In this document: in pieces, positions 7,068 to 14,908 of the stretch
Numbering within the stretch: the first letter of the stretch is position 1
How the letters are laid out: each line of letters opens with the position of its first letter
Assembly (NCBI GenBank): GCA_937880545.1
Contig: CALFKA010000015.1
Span: 1 to 16,487, forward strand
DNA length: 16,487 nucleotides
Direction: 5' to 3'
Source: an uncultured Clostridia bacterium
GTDB lineage: Bacteria; Bacillota; Clostridia; Peptostreptococcales; Acidaminobacteraceae
Made by a program: the position numbers and the translations under genes
The notes under the pieces: generated by a model
Seen by the model: only the letters and a program-made list of their open reading frames with translations
Told to the model about the DNA's origin: nothing
Database searches by the model: none

Positions 7068-7126
7068 GTGCTTCATCAACCTCAACTGGTATGGAAAAAT
7101 GAACTGACCAATGAAAGAAGGGGGAA

Positions 7127-8140
7127 ATGCTCAAGATTGATAAGTCCGAAGTCGATTTTTTAGTCACGGAGGAGATGGTTCCGGAAACCTCTCATGTGCT
7201 CAACAATGTCTTCCCGGTTGTCGATGAAATTTTGGAGAAAGTCGAAAAAACGTCTATTGAGAGGATATATTTTGTCGCATGTGGCTCTCCGTTGTGTGCC
7301 TGCCAGACGGCGGCGCAACTTGCGGAACTCTATGGTGATTTTCGCGTCAGGACCTTTAGCGGGATGGACTTTGTTTTAAACCCGCCACATGTTCTCGATG
7401 CCAGCTGTCTGGTCGTGGGAGTCAGTGACTCCGGCAAAACGGAAGAAGTCGTACAAGGGGTAGAACTCGCCCGAAAAAGTGGTGCAGTTACCCTCGCTGT
7501 GACGAAAACGGAAGACTCACCTCTGGCTAGAACAGCGGAATATGTCGCAGCTTATCATGCCGAATGCATCTGGATTGTTCATCTATTAATCAGCTATCAC
7601 TTGGTTCTACACTTTTTGCAGGATACCCCTGAACTGCAGCAAATCAAATCCGAACTTCATGAGCTTCCCGAAGAGCTTTCGCGTCTCCTGGAAGAGGTGG
7701 AAGAAGAGATGGAGAAGTGGGGAGAGAGAGCCTCGAAGTGGCCTCTCATCTACACCGTCAGCTCCGGAAATCTCTTGCCCATCGGCTATAAAGAGGGCAT
7801 CATCACAATGCTTGAATTTACGTGGACACATGGCTGTAGCCTGAATGCCTCGGAGTTCCGTCACGGTCCTCTCGAAGTGGTTGATGAAGATACGAATTAT
7901 GTCGTATTCATCGGAAGGGACAAGACGCGTCCAAGCGCGCAAAGAGCTCTTCGCTTTATTGAGGGTTTGACAGAAAATGTCATTGTTTTTGATAGTAAGA
8001 AGTTTTCTGATAAGTACCATCCTGCCCTGGATCCCTTCCTGCTCTTTGTACCGCTGGAGTATTTCTATTACTATCTGTCTATCCACAAAGGTCACAACCC
8101 TGATGATAGAAGATATTACGGCGGTTTGAGGCCTTACTGA
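7127..8140 (+). CDS. frlB: Fructoselysine 6-phosphate deglycase, E. coli FrlB type (SIS domain)
   Basis: This cytoplasmic enzyme cleaves fructoselysine 6-phosphate to glucose 6-phosphate and lysine. The 337-residue protein has two SIS domains, as in GlmS. From its start (MLKIDKSEVDFLVTEEMV) through IYFVACGSPL (47-56), GVSDSGKTEEVV (98-109) and EFTWTHGC to the end (HNPDDRRYYGGL) it tracks the E. coli enzyme as I remember it. The phosphate-binding serine/threonine loop is at about 98-105. Glu230 and His246 have the 16-residue spacing of the catalytic Glu/His pair described for the related deglycase FraB. Length is standard. It is the first gene after the promoter, with AAGGGGG as ribosome site, and it overlaps the kinase gene by one base. 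Closely related deglycases for glucoselysine or fructose-asparagine phosphates are the main alternatives. Confidence 0.9.
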   Translation: MLKIDKSEVDFLVTEEMVPETSHVLNNVFPVVDEILEKVEKTSIERIYFVACGSPLCACQTAAQLAELYGDFRVRTFSGMDFVLNPPHVLDASCLVVGVSDSGKTEEVVQGVELARKSGAVTLAVTKTEDSPLARTAEYVAAYHAECIWIVHLLISYHLVLHFLQDTPELQQIKSELHELPEELSRLLEEVEEEMEKWGERASKWPLIYTVSSGNLLPIGYKEGIITMLEFTWTHGCSLNASEFRHGPLEVVDEDTNYVVFIGRDKTRPSAQRALRFIEGLTENVIVFDSKKFSDKYHPALDPFLLFVPLEYFYYYLSIHKGHNPDDRRYYGGLRPY

Positions 8141-8946
8141 TGAAGCTGATCGGAGTGGGAGACAATGTCCTGGATCACTACACAGATCAAGGCTTGATGT
8201 ACCCCGGAGGAAATGCCGTCAATGTAGCGGTCTATGCAAAGAAAATGGGACTCGAGACAGCCTATCTGGGAAGTGTGGGAAAAGATGCGCCCGGTAAATG
8301 GCTCGTGGATGCTCTTTCGAAAGAAGGAGTGGATGTCTCATATGTAAAAGAGCTCGAAGGCAAGACCAACATCTGCCACGTGGCGCTTGTGGAAGGAGAT
8401 CGAACTTTTGTCGGAAGTGACAGAGGCGTGAGCGATGAGCTTTACTTAACCGAAGAAGACTTTGCTTTTCTCTCAACCTTTGACCTCGTCCATTCCAGTA
8501 TCTATTCTCGACTGGAGAATCAATTAGAAGAGCTGTCGAAGGCTGCTGCACGCCTGACATTTGATTTTTCCAACGACTCTGACGCTCCCTACCGAAAAGA
8601 TGTCCTGCCCTGGGTGACTGCCGCCTTCTTTTCAGGGAGCGACATGTCTGAAGGGGAGATCGAAGAGCTCTTCTTGGAATGCCGAGAAGCAGGAGTGGAA
8701 CTATGTCTTGTTACAAGAGGATCGCAGGGTGCGATTCTTGAGTATAAAGGAATAAGGTATTACCAGGGGATTACGCCAATAGAAGTTGTAGATACACTGG
8801 GGGCAGGGGACGGCTTTATTGCCGCCCTTCTTGTCGCTCTCTACGCTCATAGGCTCGATCCCCAAACTTCCATGAAGAAAGCTTCGGAGTTTGCTGCAAA
8901 AGTATGCACAGACTACGGTGCTTTCGGTCAAGCAATGTCATACTGA
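8140..8946 (+). CDS. frlD: Fructoselysine 6-kinase (PfkB family)
   Basis: This kinase phosphorylates the sugar part of fructoselysine at carbon 6 with ATP, making the substrate of the deglycases. The 268-residue protein is a compact ribokinase-fold enzyme. It has the opening GVGDNVLDHY with the substrate-binding Asp, GGNAVNVAVYAKKMG at 23-37 (matching E. coli FrlD), and the PfkB C-terminal signature DTLGAGDGF at 218-226, with Asp224 as predicted catalytic base. It lacks the larger lid of ribokinases, as FrlD does. The ATG shares one base with the frlB stop (TGATG), so the two are translationally coupled. Only one kinase is present although the operon carries two deglycases, so it would have to supply both, or another kinase lies elsewhere. 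Confidence 0.9.
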   Translation: MKLIGVGDNVLDHYTDQGLMYPGGNAVNVAVYAKKMGLETAYLGSVGKDAPGKWLVDALSKEGVDVSYVKELEGKTNICHVALVEGDRTFVGSDRGVSDELYLTEEDFAFLSTFDLVHSSIYSRLENQLEELSKAAARLTFDFSNDSDAPYRKDVLPWVTAAFFSGSDMSEGEIEELFLECREAGVELCLVTRGSQGAILEYKGIRYYQGITPIEVVDTLGAGDGFIAALLVALYAHRLDPQTSMKKASEFAAKVCTDYGAFGQAMSY

Positions 8947-8958
8947 AAGGAGAGGACA

Positions 8959-10245
8959 ATGCGAAGAAAGATTGCACTGCTGTTGTGTCTTGTCATGCTG
9001 ACGGGTCTGTTTGCAGGCTGCTCAGATAAAGGCGCACCGGCGCAGGGAGCGTCTGATCAGGTGACGATCAAGTTCCTTCACAAATGGCCCAACCCCGAAT
9101 ACAATGATTATTTTGTATCAGCGGTAGCCAAATTCGAAGAGCAAAACCCCGGAATTAAAATTTCCATGGACTCTGCCGGAGACGAGGCGATCAAGGACAA
9201 GATCCGTGTCGTCATGGGAACCTCTGAGCAACCCGACGTCTTTTTCTCATGGAGTGGTGAGTTTGCAAAGAACTTCATCCGTGAAGGAAATGTACTGGAC
9301 CTGACCCCTTATCTTGACGCCAAGACAGAGTGGAAAGATGGGATCATGCAAGCTGGTCTCGAGCCGTTTATGGAAGGCGGAAAGTACTACGGAATTCCCT
9401 ATCGCATCAACGGCAAATTCTTTGTCTATAACAAAGAACTCTTTGCGGCCAACAACCTGAGCGAACCCAAGACATGGGGTGAATTCCTCACGACCCTCGA
9501 AACCTTGAAAAATGCTGGCGTGACGCCGATCGGACTTGGCAATATTTATCCGTGGGCAGCCTGTCACTACATTACAGGGCTTAACCAGAAACTCGTTCCT
9601 GACGATGTGCGCCGTGTAGACTATGTCAAAGAAACCGGTGAATACACTGATCAGGGGTATGTCACGGCACTTGAATACTTAAAAGAACTTAACGACAAAG
9701 GCTACTTCCAGGAAGGCGTCAACTCAACAGAACATAATATGAGCCTGGAGATGTTCTACGGTGGACAGGTAGCCATGGTGTATGTAGAACTCGAAGAGTT
9801 CGTGGACTTTGATGAAAAATTTGCCGACAAATGGGGCTTCTTCCCGATGCCTGCTATTGAAGGTGGAGCCGGTAATCAGAATTTCCTGACGGGTGCACCG
9901 GACGGATTCATGGTCTCTTCTAAGACCGCTCATCCTGACGAAGCCGTCAAATTCCTTGAGTTCCTGACCAATCTTGAGAATAGCACAGAGATGGTCAAAG
10001 CCCTTGGCTGGCCAAGTCCGGTTATCGGAGCCGTCAACAGTGAGAACTCCTCAGAATCTCTCGTAGCTGGCCTAAATGCAGTCTCAGAAGCCGAAGGTAT
10101 GGCTCTGTGGCTCGATACGGATATCGATATCCGTATCTCGGACGTTTACTTACCCGACCTTCAAGAACTGCTAAATAACGATAAAACTCCTGAACAGATT
10201 ATGAAAGAGGTGCAGGAAGTCTCTGAGCGAATCAAGACGGAGTAA
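8959..10245 (+). CDS. frlO: Sugar-type ABC transporter substrate-binding lipoprotein, FrlO-like (family 1)
   Basis: This surface receptor probably captures Amadori compounds for the importer. The 428-residue protein has an MRRK-type signal peptide and a lipobox FAGC ending at Cys21, which predicts lipid anchoring. The mature part is a family-1 (maltose/multiple-sugar type) binding protein. Landmarks are ITIKFLHKW-like first strand (VTIKFLHKWP), KFEEQNPGIKI, PDVFFSWSG, then YGIPYRINGKFFVYNKELF, and EAVKFLEFL late in the chain. AAGGAGAGG precedes the ATG, 12 bases after frlD. Placement with a kinase, deglycases and two MalF/MalG-type permeases matches the B. subtilis frlBONMD operon, where FrlO has this role. 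Ligand identity is from context; sequence alone only says sugar-like. Confidence 0.88.
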   Translation: MRRKIALLLCLVMLTGLFAGCSDKGAPAQGASDQVTIKFLHKWPNPEYNDYFVSAVAKFEEQNPGIKISMDSAGDEAIKDKIRVVMGTSEQPDVFFSWSGEFAKNFIREGNVLDLTPYLDAKTEWKDGIMQAGLEPFMEGGKYYGIPYRINGKFFVYNKELFAANNLSEPKTWGEFLTTLETLKNAGVTPIGLGNIYPWAACHYITGLNQKLVPDDVRRVDYVKETGEYTDQGYVTALEYLKELNDKGYFQEGVNSTEHNMSLEMFYGGQVAMVYVELEEFVDFDEKFADKWGFFPMPAIEGGAGNQNFLTGAPDGFMVSSKTAHPDEAVKFLEFLTNLENSTEMVKALGWPSPVIGAVNSENSSESLVAGLNAVSEAEGMALWLDTDIDIRISDVYLPDLQELLNNDKTPEQIMKEVQEVSERIKTE

Positions 10246-10251
10246 ACTGAC

Positions 10252-10279
10252 AACCCGCAGCTTAATGCTGCGGGTTTTT
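10252..10279 (+). terminator. Attenuating terminator after the frlO-like gene
   Basis: CCCGCAGC at 10254-10261 pairs perfectly with GCTGCGGG at 10267-10274 around TTAAT, extended by AA/TT, with T residues at 10275-10279. It starts six bases after the binding-protein stop codon. The permease ribosome site follows directly and no new promoter is seen, so partial read-through into the permease genes is expected. Confidence 0.85.
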
Positions 10280-10292
10280 CTCGGAGATTATT

Positions 10293-11177
10293 ATGAAACT
10301 TTACGGCAATAAGAAGACCGCACTGCTTTTCATTGCTCCGGCGCTCCTGTTTGTTTTACTGTTCATCTACTATCCGATCGTGCAGAACTTCTTCCTGAGT
10401 CTTTACAGGTGGAAGGCGTTCGGAGAAGAGCGAACCTGGGTCGGACTGCAGTACTACAAACGCATTGCGCAGGACCCGGTCTTTTTGATCGCACTTAAAA
10501 ATAACTTTCTCTATTCTTTGATCTCCATCGTCTTTCAGGTGGGATTGGGACTTGTAATTGCGGCGATCCTGGAAGAAGCGTTTTTTCAACGTTTCCAGGG
10601 GTTCTTCCGGACAGTGTTTTTCATGCCCTCGGTAATCAGTATCACGGTGGTGGGATTGTTGTTTCAACTGGTCTATCATCCTAGCATCGGTCTGCTGAAC
10701 AGCTTCTTAAAAGCCGTGGGGTTTGGAAACCTGACCCGCGCCTGGCTCGGCGAAAGCGGCTCCGCCATCTTTGCCATCATCGCCACTAGTCAGTGGCAGT
10801 ACATCGGCTATATCATGCTGCTGTTTCTCGTCGCTATTCAGAAAATTCCAAAGGGACTCTATGAGTCAGCGCAGATTGACGGAGCTAACCCCATCCAGCG
10901 CTTCTTTTATATTACGGTTCCCCAGGTGAAGGAGACCATCATTATGACGTCGATCATCACCGTCATTGGTGGGTTTAAAGTCTTCGATGAAGTCTATGTC
11001 ATGACAGCGGGAGGACCCGGAAGAAGCACAGAAGTGCTGGCGACATATTTGTACCGCTCTGGCTTTCGAAATGACGAGATGGGCATGGCTAGCGCCATCG
11101 CCTCCATCATCTTCATCATCACTTTTGTTCTGACACTCGTCCAACTCTATGTCAACAGCAAGATCACGGAGGAGTAG
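10293..11177 (+). CDS. frlN: ABC sugar transporter permease, MalF/UgpA type (FrlN-like)
   Basis: This is one of two membrane subunits of the Amadori-compound importer. The 294-residue protein has six predicted spans, the first at about 9-30 (ALLFIAPALLFVLLFIYYPI), a typical UgpA/MalF-like opening. The short N-terminus lacks the extra spans of E. coli MalF. The EAA coupling loop is at about 190-212 (YESAQIDGANPIQRFFYITV), and TAGGPGRSTEVLATYLY at about 238-254 is the usual conserved segment before the last span. CGGAG precedes the ATG. The gene follows the attenuator hairpin and ends two bases before the next permease gene. Family assignment is certain; the FrlN name rests on operon context. 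Confidence 0.9.
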   Translation: MKLYGNKKTALLFIAPALLFVLLFIYYPIVQNFFLSLYRWKAFGEERTWVGLQYYKRIAQDPVFLIALKNNFLYSLISIVFQVGLGLVIAAILEEAFFQRFQGFFRTVFFMPSVISITVVGLLFQLVYHPSIGLLNSFLKAVGFGNLTRAWLGESGSAIFAIIATSQWQYIGYIMLLFLVAIQKIPKGLYESAQIDGANPIQRFFYITVPQVKETIIMTSIITVIGGFKVFDEVYVMTAGGPGRSTEVLATYLYRSGFRNDEMGMASAIASIIFIITFVLTLVQLYVNSKITEE

Positions 11178-11179
11178 AC

Positions 11180-12013
11180 ATGGGTAAAGCAAAAGGCTGG
11201 AATCCCTCAAGAGCTCTGGTCATGCTGGCTCTGATCATCTATTCACTTCTCATTATCTACCCCCTGATATGGATGCTGCTGAGCGGATTCAAAGATAACC
11301 AAGGCTTGTTTCTTGACACCTGGGGTCTGCCGAAAACATGGCTCTGGGAAAACTATGTGATGGCATGGGAGCGCGGGATAGGAAGATACTTCCTAAACAG
11401 TGTCATTGTCACCGGTGCTTCCGTCATCCTCACGCTGATCATCAGTTCTTTAGCTGCCTTTGCGCTCGCGCGCTTTGAATTTAGGGGACAAAATCTCCTG
11501 CTTCTCATCATAATTGGCGGACTGATGCTCTCTCCTCAAGTCAGTCTGGTTTCTCTGTTTAGATTCCTTCAGACTCTGGGGGTCTACAATACGTATCTGG
11601 CGCTGATCATTCCGTATGTCGCCTACAGGATTCCTTTTTCCACTTTTCTGATTCGAAGCTATATGCTCTCGCTTCCCAGGGAAGTGGAAGACTCCGCTTA
11701 TATTGACGGATGCACCTCCTGGCAAGTGTTCTCTCGCATCATCATGCCGATGAGTAAACCTATCCTCGCCACCGGCGCGCTTTTGACGGCGATGAGCTGT
11801 TGGAATGAATTTATGTTTGCCCTCGTCTTTATCGAGAGCGATAAGTATAAGACGATTCCAGTGGGGCTGATGAACCTGCGAAGCAGTCTAAGTACAAACT
11901 GGACGGTGCTTATGGCGGGGCTCACCCTATCTGTGGTCCCCATGATCATCATGTTTCTTCTGTTCCAAAAACAACTGGTCCGCGGAATTACTTCAGGTGG
12001 CGTGAAAGGATAA
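11180..12013 (+). CDS. frlM: ABC sugar transporter permease, MalG/UgpE type (FrlM-like)
   Basis: This is the partner membrane subunit of the preceding permease. The 277-residue protein has six predicted spans. Its first span at about 12-34 ends in YPLIWMLLSGFK, characteristic of MalG-type permeases, and is followed by FLNSVIVTGASVIL and SLAAFALARFEFRG. The EAA loop is at about 170-192 (EDSAYIDGCTSWQVFSRIIM), and CWNEFMFALVF follows at about 207-217, again diagnostic. GGAGGAG lies just upstream of the ATG, overlapping the end of the previous gene. The protein ends with QKQLVRGITSGGVKG, a standard MalG tail. The second deglycase gene starts five bases after its stop. Confidence 0.9.
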   Translation: MGKAKGWNPSRALVMLALIIYSLLIIYPLIWMLLSGFKDNQGLFLDTWGLPKTWLWENYVMAWERGIGRYFLNSVIVTGASVILTLIISSLAAFALARFEFRGQNLLLLIIIGGLMLSPQVSLVSLFRFLQTLGVYNTYLALIIPYVAYRIPFSTFLIRSYMLSLPREVEDSAYIDGCTSWQVFSRIIMPMSKPILATGALLTAMSCWNEFMFALVFIESDKYKTIPVGLMNLRSSLSTNWTVLMAGLTLSVVPMIIMFLLFQKQLVRGITSGGVKG

Positions 12014-12018
12014 TTACA

Positions 12019-13023
12019 TTGGAAAATCGATACGAAATATATGAAAAAGTATTACAGCATGGCGTAGATCAGGCTTCTTCCATTGAAGCAGCCCTGGATC
12101 CTGTGCTCGAGCGAGGGATTGACTCGGTTTACTTAGTCGGTTGCGGAGGCTCTCTGGCGGTGATGTTGCCGCTGGAAAAACTCCTTCACGAACATAGCTC
12201 CATCCCCTGCTACGCCTTAAATAGCAATGAATTTCTGCAAGAAAAACCCAAAGGATTTACAAAGAACAGCTTGGTGGTCCTCTCCAGCTACACCGGCACC
12301 ACAAAAGAGACGGTGGAAGCAGCACGTTTCGCAAAAGATACCGGTGCTTTTACGATGGCATTTGCGGGCAACGCCGACACGCCTCTTGGTCACAGTGTGG
12401 ATGTCGTCTTTGCTAATGATGCACCCATCGGAGTGACGGACTCAAAGGCGATCATGCTCTACCACATTATGCTCTATGTATTGCAAAAACGTGGAGAACT
12501 TGAGGACTATCAGGGCTGGAAAGAGAGCCTGGCAGCTCTGCCAAAAGCGCTACGCTCCATTCGTGAAAACGAATCCCGTGGAAAAGAGTTTGCGGAGTTC
12601 ATCCAGGAAGGCCCGATGATCATGGTCACCGGAAGCGGCGTCAACTACGGAGAAGCCTACATGTTTGCCATGTGTATTCTTCAGGAAATGCAGTGGATTC
12701 CGGCACAGTGGATTCATGCTGGTGAATTTTTCCACGGAGCTTTTGAAATACTGGTAGAGGATACTCCACTCCTTGTGCTCCATGGCGAAGACAAGACCCG
12801 TCCGCTCTCTCAGCGTGTAGTAGACTTTGCCTCCGGTATCACCAAGAGACTTTTTGTCATCGACTCGAAAGACTATGCGATGGAAGGAGTCAAGCCGGAA
12901 CACCGAGGACTTCTCAATCCTTTCGTGTTTATGTCGACTCTTGGAAGACTCGGGGATGAGTTGGCAGACGCGAGAAATCATCCTTTGAGCACTCGTCGCT
13001 ACATGGGCAAGGCAAAATACTAA
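12019..13023 (+). CDS. frlB: Second fructosamine 6-phosphate deglycase, B. subtilis FrlB type (SIS domain)
   Basis: A second SIS-domain deglycase, distinct from the first. The 334-residue protein starts at TTG (12019), with GAAAGGA eight bases upstream; no in-frame ATG occurs for the next 48 codons. YLVGCGGSLAVM (38-49) and the phosphate loop SSYTGTTKETV (89-99) replace the corresponding loops of the first enzyme. ILQEMQWIPAQWIHAGEFFH (220-239) and the tail ADARNHPLSTRRYMGKAKY closely match B. subtilis FrlB (YurP) from memory. The probable catalytic pair is Glu223/His239, again 16 apart. B. subtilis FrlB prefers alpha-glycated amino acids whereas E. coli FrlB uses epsilon-fructoselysine, so the two copies may split these substrates. 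Glucoselysine 6-phosphate (GfrE-like) is another possibility. Both catalytic candidates are intact, so it should be active. Confidence 0.87.
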   Translation: MENRYEIYEKVLQHGVDQASSIEAALDPVLERGIDSVYLVGCGGSLAVMLPLEKLLHEHSSIPCYALNSNEFLQEKPKGFTKNSLVVLSSYTGTTKETVEAARFAKDTGAFTMAFAGNADTPLGHSVDVVFANDAPIGVTDSKAIMLYHIMLYVLQKRGELEDYQGWKESLAALPKALRSIRENESRGKEFAEFIQEGPMIMVTGSGVNYGEAYMFAMCILQEMQWIPAQWIHAGEFFHGAFEILVEDTPLLVLHGEDKTRPLSQRVVDFASGITKRLFVIDSKDYAMEGVKPEHRGLLNPFVFMSTLGRLGDELADARNHPLSTRRYMGKAKY

Positions 13024-13070
13024 GCGGAAGCTTTTAAACTCGATGACTTGATGATGGACAAGGAGGGCGT

Positions 13071-14183
13071 ATGGCCAGTCTGTCACTACAAAATATCAGA
13101 AAAGTATATCCCGGCAATGTTGAAGCGGTCAAAGGAATCCATGTCGAAATTGAAGACAAGGAATTTATCGTACTCGTCGGCCCCTCGGGCTGCGGAAAAT
13201 CGACGACCCTTCGCATGATTGCAGGCTTGGAAGACATTACCGAGGGAGATCTCTTCATTGACGGAGAAAAAGTAAACGATACCCACCCCAAAGATCGTGA
13301 CATCGCCATGGTCTTTCAGAACTACGCACTATATCCGCACATGAGTGTCTATGACAATATGGCTTTTGGGTTGAAGATCAAAAAGACACCGAAGGAAGAG
13401 ATCAACAGGAGAGTCAAAGAAGCCGCAAGAATTCTTGAAATAGAAGATCTTTTGGAGCGTAAGCCAAAGGCGCTTTCCGGAGGACAGCGCCAACGTGTCG
13501 CACTGGGGAGAGCCATGGTTCGCGAACCTAAGGTCTTCCTTATGGACGAACCGCTCTCAAATTTAGATGCAAAACTGCGCGTGCAGATGCGCTCAGAGAT
13601 TACAAAACTTCATCAGCGCCTGGATACGACCTTTATCTATGTCACGCATGATCAGACAGAAGCGATGACAATGGGTACAAGGATCGTCATCATGGATCAG
13701 GGAGATGTCATACAGATTGCGTCTCCACAGGAGCTCTATAGCCACCCCAGAAATGTCTTTGTCGCCCGTTTTATCGGAAGTCCTCAGATGAATCTTTTTA
13801 CAGGCACTGTCATAGAAGAAGACGGAAAATATGTGGTGCAGATACCGGATGGAACAAAACTGCAGGTGACAGAAGCTCGCGAACAGGCGCTTAGAGACGG
13901 AGTCTATCTTGGAAAAAAAGTATTTGTCGGTATGCGCCCTGAAAATCTGCATGAATCAGAGATTGACCCGTTGGCGATGAACTATGCTATACTCAGGTCG
14001 ACAGTGGAAGTTGCGGAACACATGGGCTCCGAAACCTATCTCTACATGACAATAGCCGGAGAAAATACGATAGCCCGAGTGGATCCAAAGACGACAAAAG
14101 AGGTGGGTGATGAGGTTGAACTTCACATCCACTATAACCGTATTCACGTATTTGATAGAGAGACAGAATTGAGCATCTGCTGA
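13071..14183 (+). CDS. Sugar ABC transporter ATP-binding protein, MsmX/UgpC/FrlP type
   Basis: This ATPase should energise the FrlN/FrlM-like permeases. The 370-residue protein has Walker A GPSGCGKST at 37-45, the Q-loop glutamine at 83, the signature LSGGQRQR at 135-142, Walker B VFLMDE at 155-160 and the switch histidine at 193. A C-terminal OB/TOBE-type regulatory domain runs from about 235 to the end, including VGMRPENLH at about 286-294. This is the MalK/UgpC/MsmX class, which works as a homodimer. AAGGAGG sits five bases before the ATG. In many Bacillota a single shared MsmX encoded elsewhere serves several sugar importers; here the ATPase is inside the operon, as with frlP near the B. 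subtilis frl genes. Its stop overlaps the next start (TGATG). Confidence 0.92.
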   Translation: MASLSLQNIRKVYPGNVEAVKGIHVEIEDKEFIVLVGPSGCGKSTTLRMIAGLEDITEGDLFIDGEKVNDTHPKDRDIAMVFQNYALYPHMSVYDNMAFGLKIKKTPKEEINRRVKEAARILEIEDLLERKPKALSGGQRQRVALGRAMVREPKVFLMDEPLSNLDAKLRVQMRSEITKLHQRLDTTFIYVTHDQTEAMTMGTRIVIMDQGDVIQIASPQELYSHPRNVFVARFIGSPQMNLFTGTVIEEDGKYVVQIPDGTKLQVTEAREQALRDGVYLGKKVFVGMRPENLHESEIDPLAMNYAILRSTVEVAEHMGSETYLYMTIAGENTIARVDPKTTKEVGDEVELHIHYNRIHVFDRETELSIC

Positions 14184-14908
14184 TGAAACAAATGGAACTG
14201 ATGGCCTGGCAGCTAATCAAAGAGCAATTGATGGCTGACATCCTGACCGACAGTGTCAAAGACGGAGACAGACTCGAGAGCGAGCGCACGATGATGCGCC
14301 GCTTCGGTGTGACCAGAGACACGCTTCGCCGTGCATTTGAAGAGCTGCGAAATGAGGGGCTTATCTATTCGGTACCTGCCTCTGGTCACTACGTCGCTAA
14401 AAATAAGAATATCCGAAACCTCCGAGACCTGCAGAGTCTGACGGAGTGGTCCCTGGATAGAGACATCCATCTGGAGACGAAGATTCTGACAAAACAGGTC
14501 ATAGAAGCAGACAAAGGACTTACAAAGAGGCTCCACCTTACCTTGGGTAGTCCCGTCTTCTATCTGCAGCGATTGCGCATCCTCGACGGAAGGCTCAGTT
14601 TAATTGAAAATTCCTATATCAGTCTCACCCGCTTTCCCGGTATAGGTAGTATTAATCTGGAGAGTGAGAGTCTTTATCAATCGATGGAGGAGATGGGAGC
14701 CCACTTCTCCTATGGTGAAGAAGAGATCTCTGTCACCCATCTAACACAAGAGGAAGCAGATCTCTTCGAACTTCCTGCCGACTCTCCGGCTTTTTTCCTC
14801 CGAAGCATTGTCTATGATACCGCCGGGGAACCTCTGGAGTACCTGTACTCTGTTCACCCATATAAGTTTCAAGCATTTCGCTATGACAGCGAGGATGACG
14901 ATGAATAA
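14183..14908 (+). CDS. GntR-family transcriptional regulator with UTRA domain (first of two)
   Basis: This is a HutC-subfamily regulator of 241 residues. Residues about 5-72 form the winged helix, with LESERTMMRRFGVTRDTLRR as helix-turn-helix and GLIYSVPASGHYVAK as the wing. Residues about 90-235 form the ligand-binding UTRA domain; PVFYLQRLRILDGRLSLIENSYI and AFFLRSIVYDTAGEPLEYLY are typical strands. The ATG shares one base with the ATPase stop codon, so it is translated as part of the operon. In this subfamily a phosphorylated pathway intermediate usually releases the repressor from DNA, so a fructosamine 6-phosphate is a natural inducer candidate. It is comparable in role to FrlR of B. subtilis. 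The operator and ligand are inferred, not shown. Confidence 0.88.
   Translation: MKQMELMAWQLIKEQLMADILTDSVKDGDRLESERTMMRRFGVTRDTLRRAFEELRNEGLIYSVPASGHYVAKNKNIRNLRDLQSLTEWSLDRDIHLETKILTKQVIEADKGLTKRLHLTLGSPVFYLQRLRILDGRLSLIENSYISLTRFPGIGSINLESESLYQSMEEMGAHFSYGEEEISVTHLTQEEADLFELPADSPAFFLRSIVYDTAGEPLEYLYSVHPYKFQAFRYDSEDDDE

Larger units (their letters stand above)
6834..7126 (+). other. Leader region between the two operons
   Basis: These 293 bases separate the peptide operon terminator from the first Amadori gene. They hold a near-consensus promoter (6920-6948), an alternative extended -10 (TGGTATATA, -10 box at 6875-6880) and two TCTAGA-centred palindromes. They also hold a 36-codon open stretch at 6953-7063 with no conventional start codon. 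The region is visibly more AT-rich than the genes around it. The ribosome site for the next gene is AAGGGGG at about 7118-7124. Confidence 0.6.

Noticed and set aside
14808..14900. Upstream ATG extending the second GntR gene by 31 residues
   Set aside because: The extra residues match no GntR N-terminus, overlap the end of the first regulator deeply, and the ATG at 14901 has a well-spaced GAGG.
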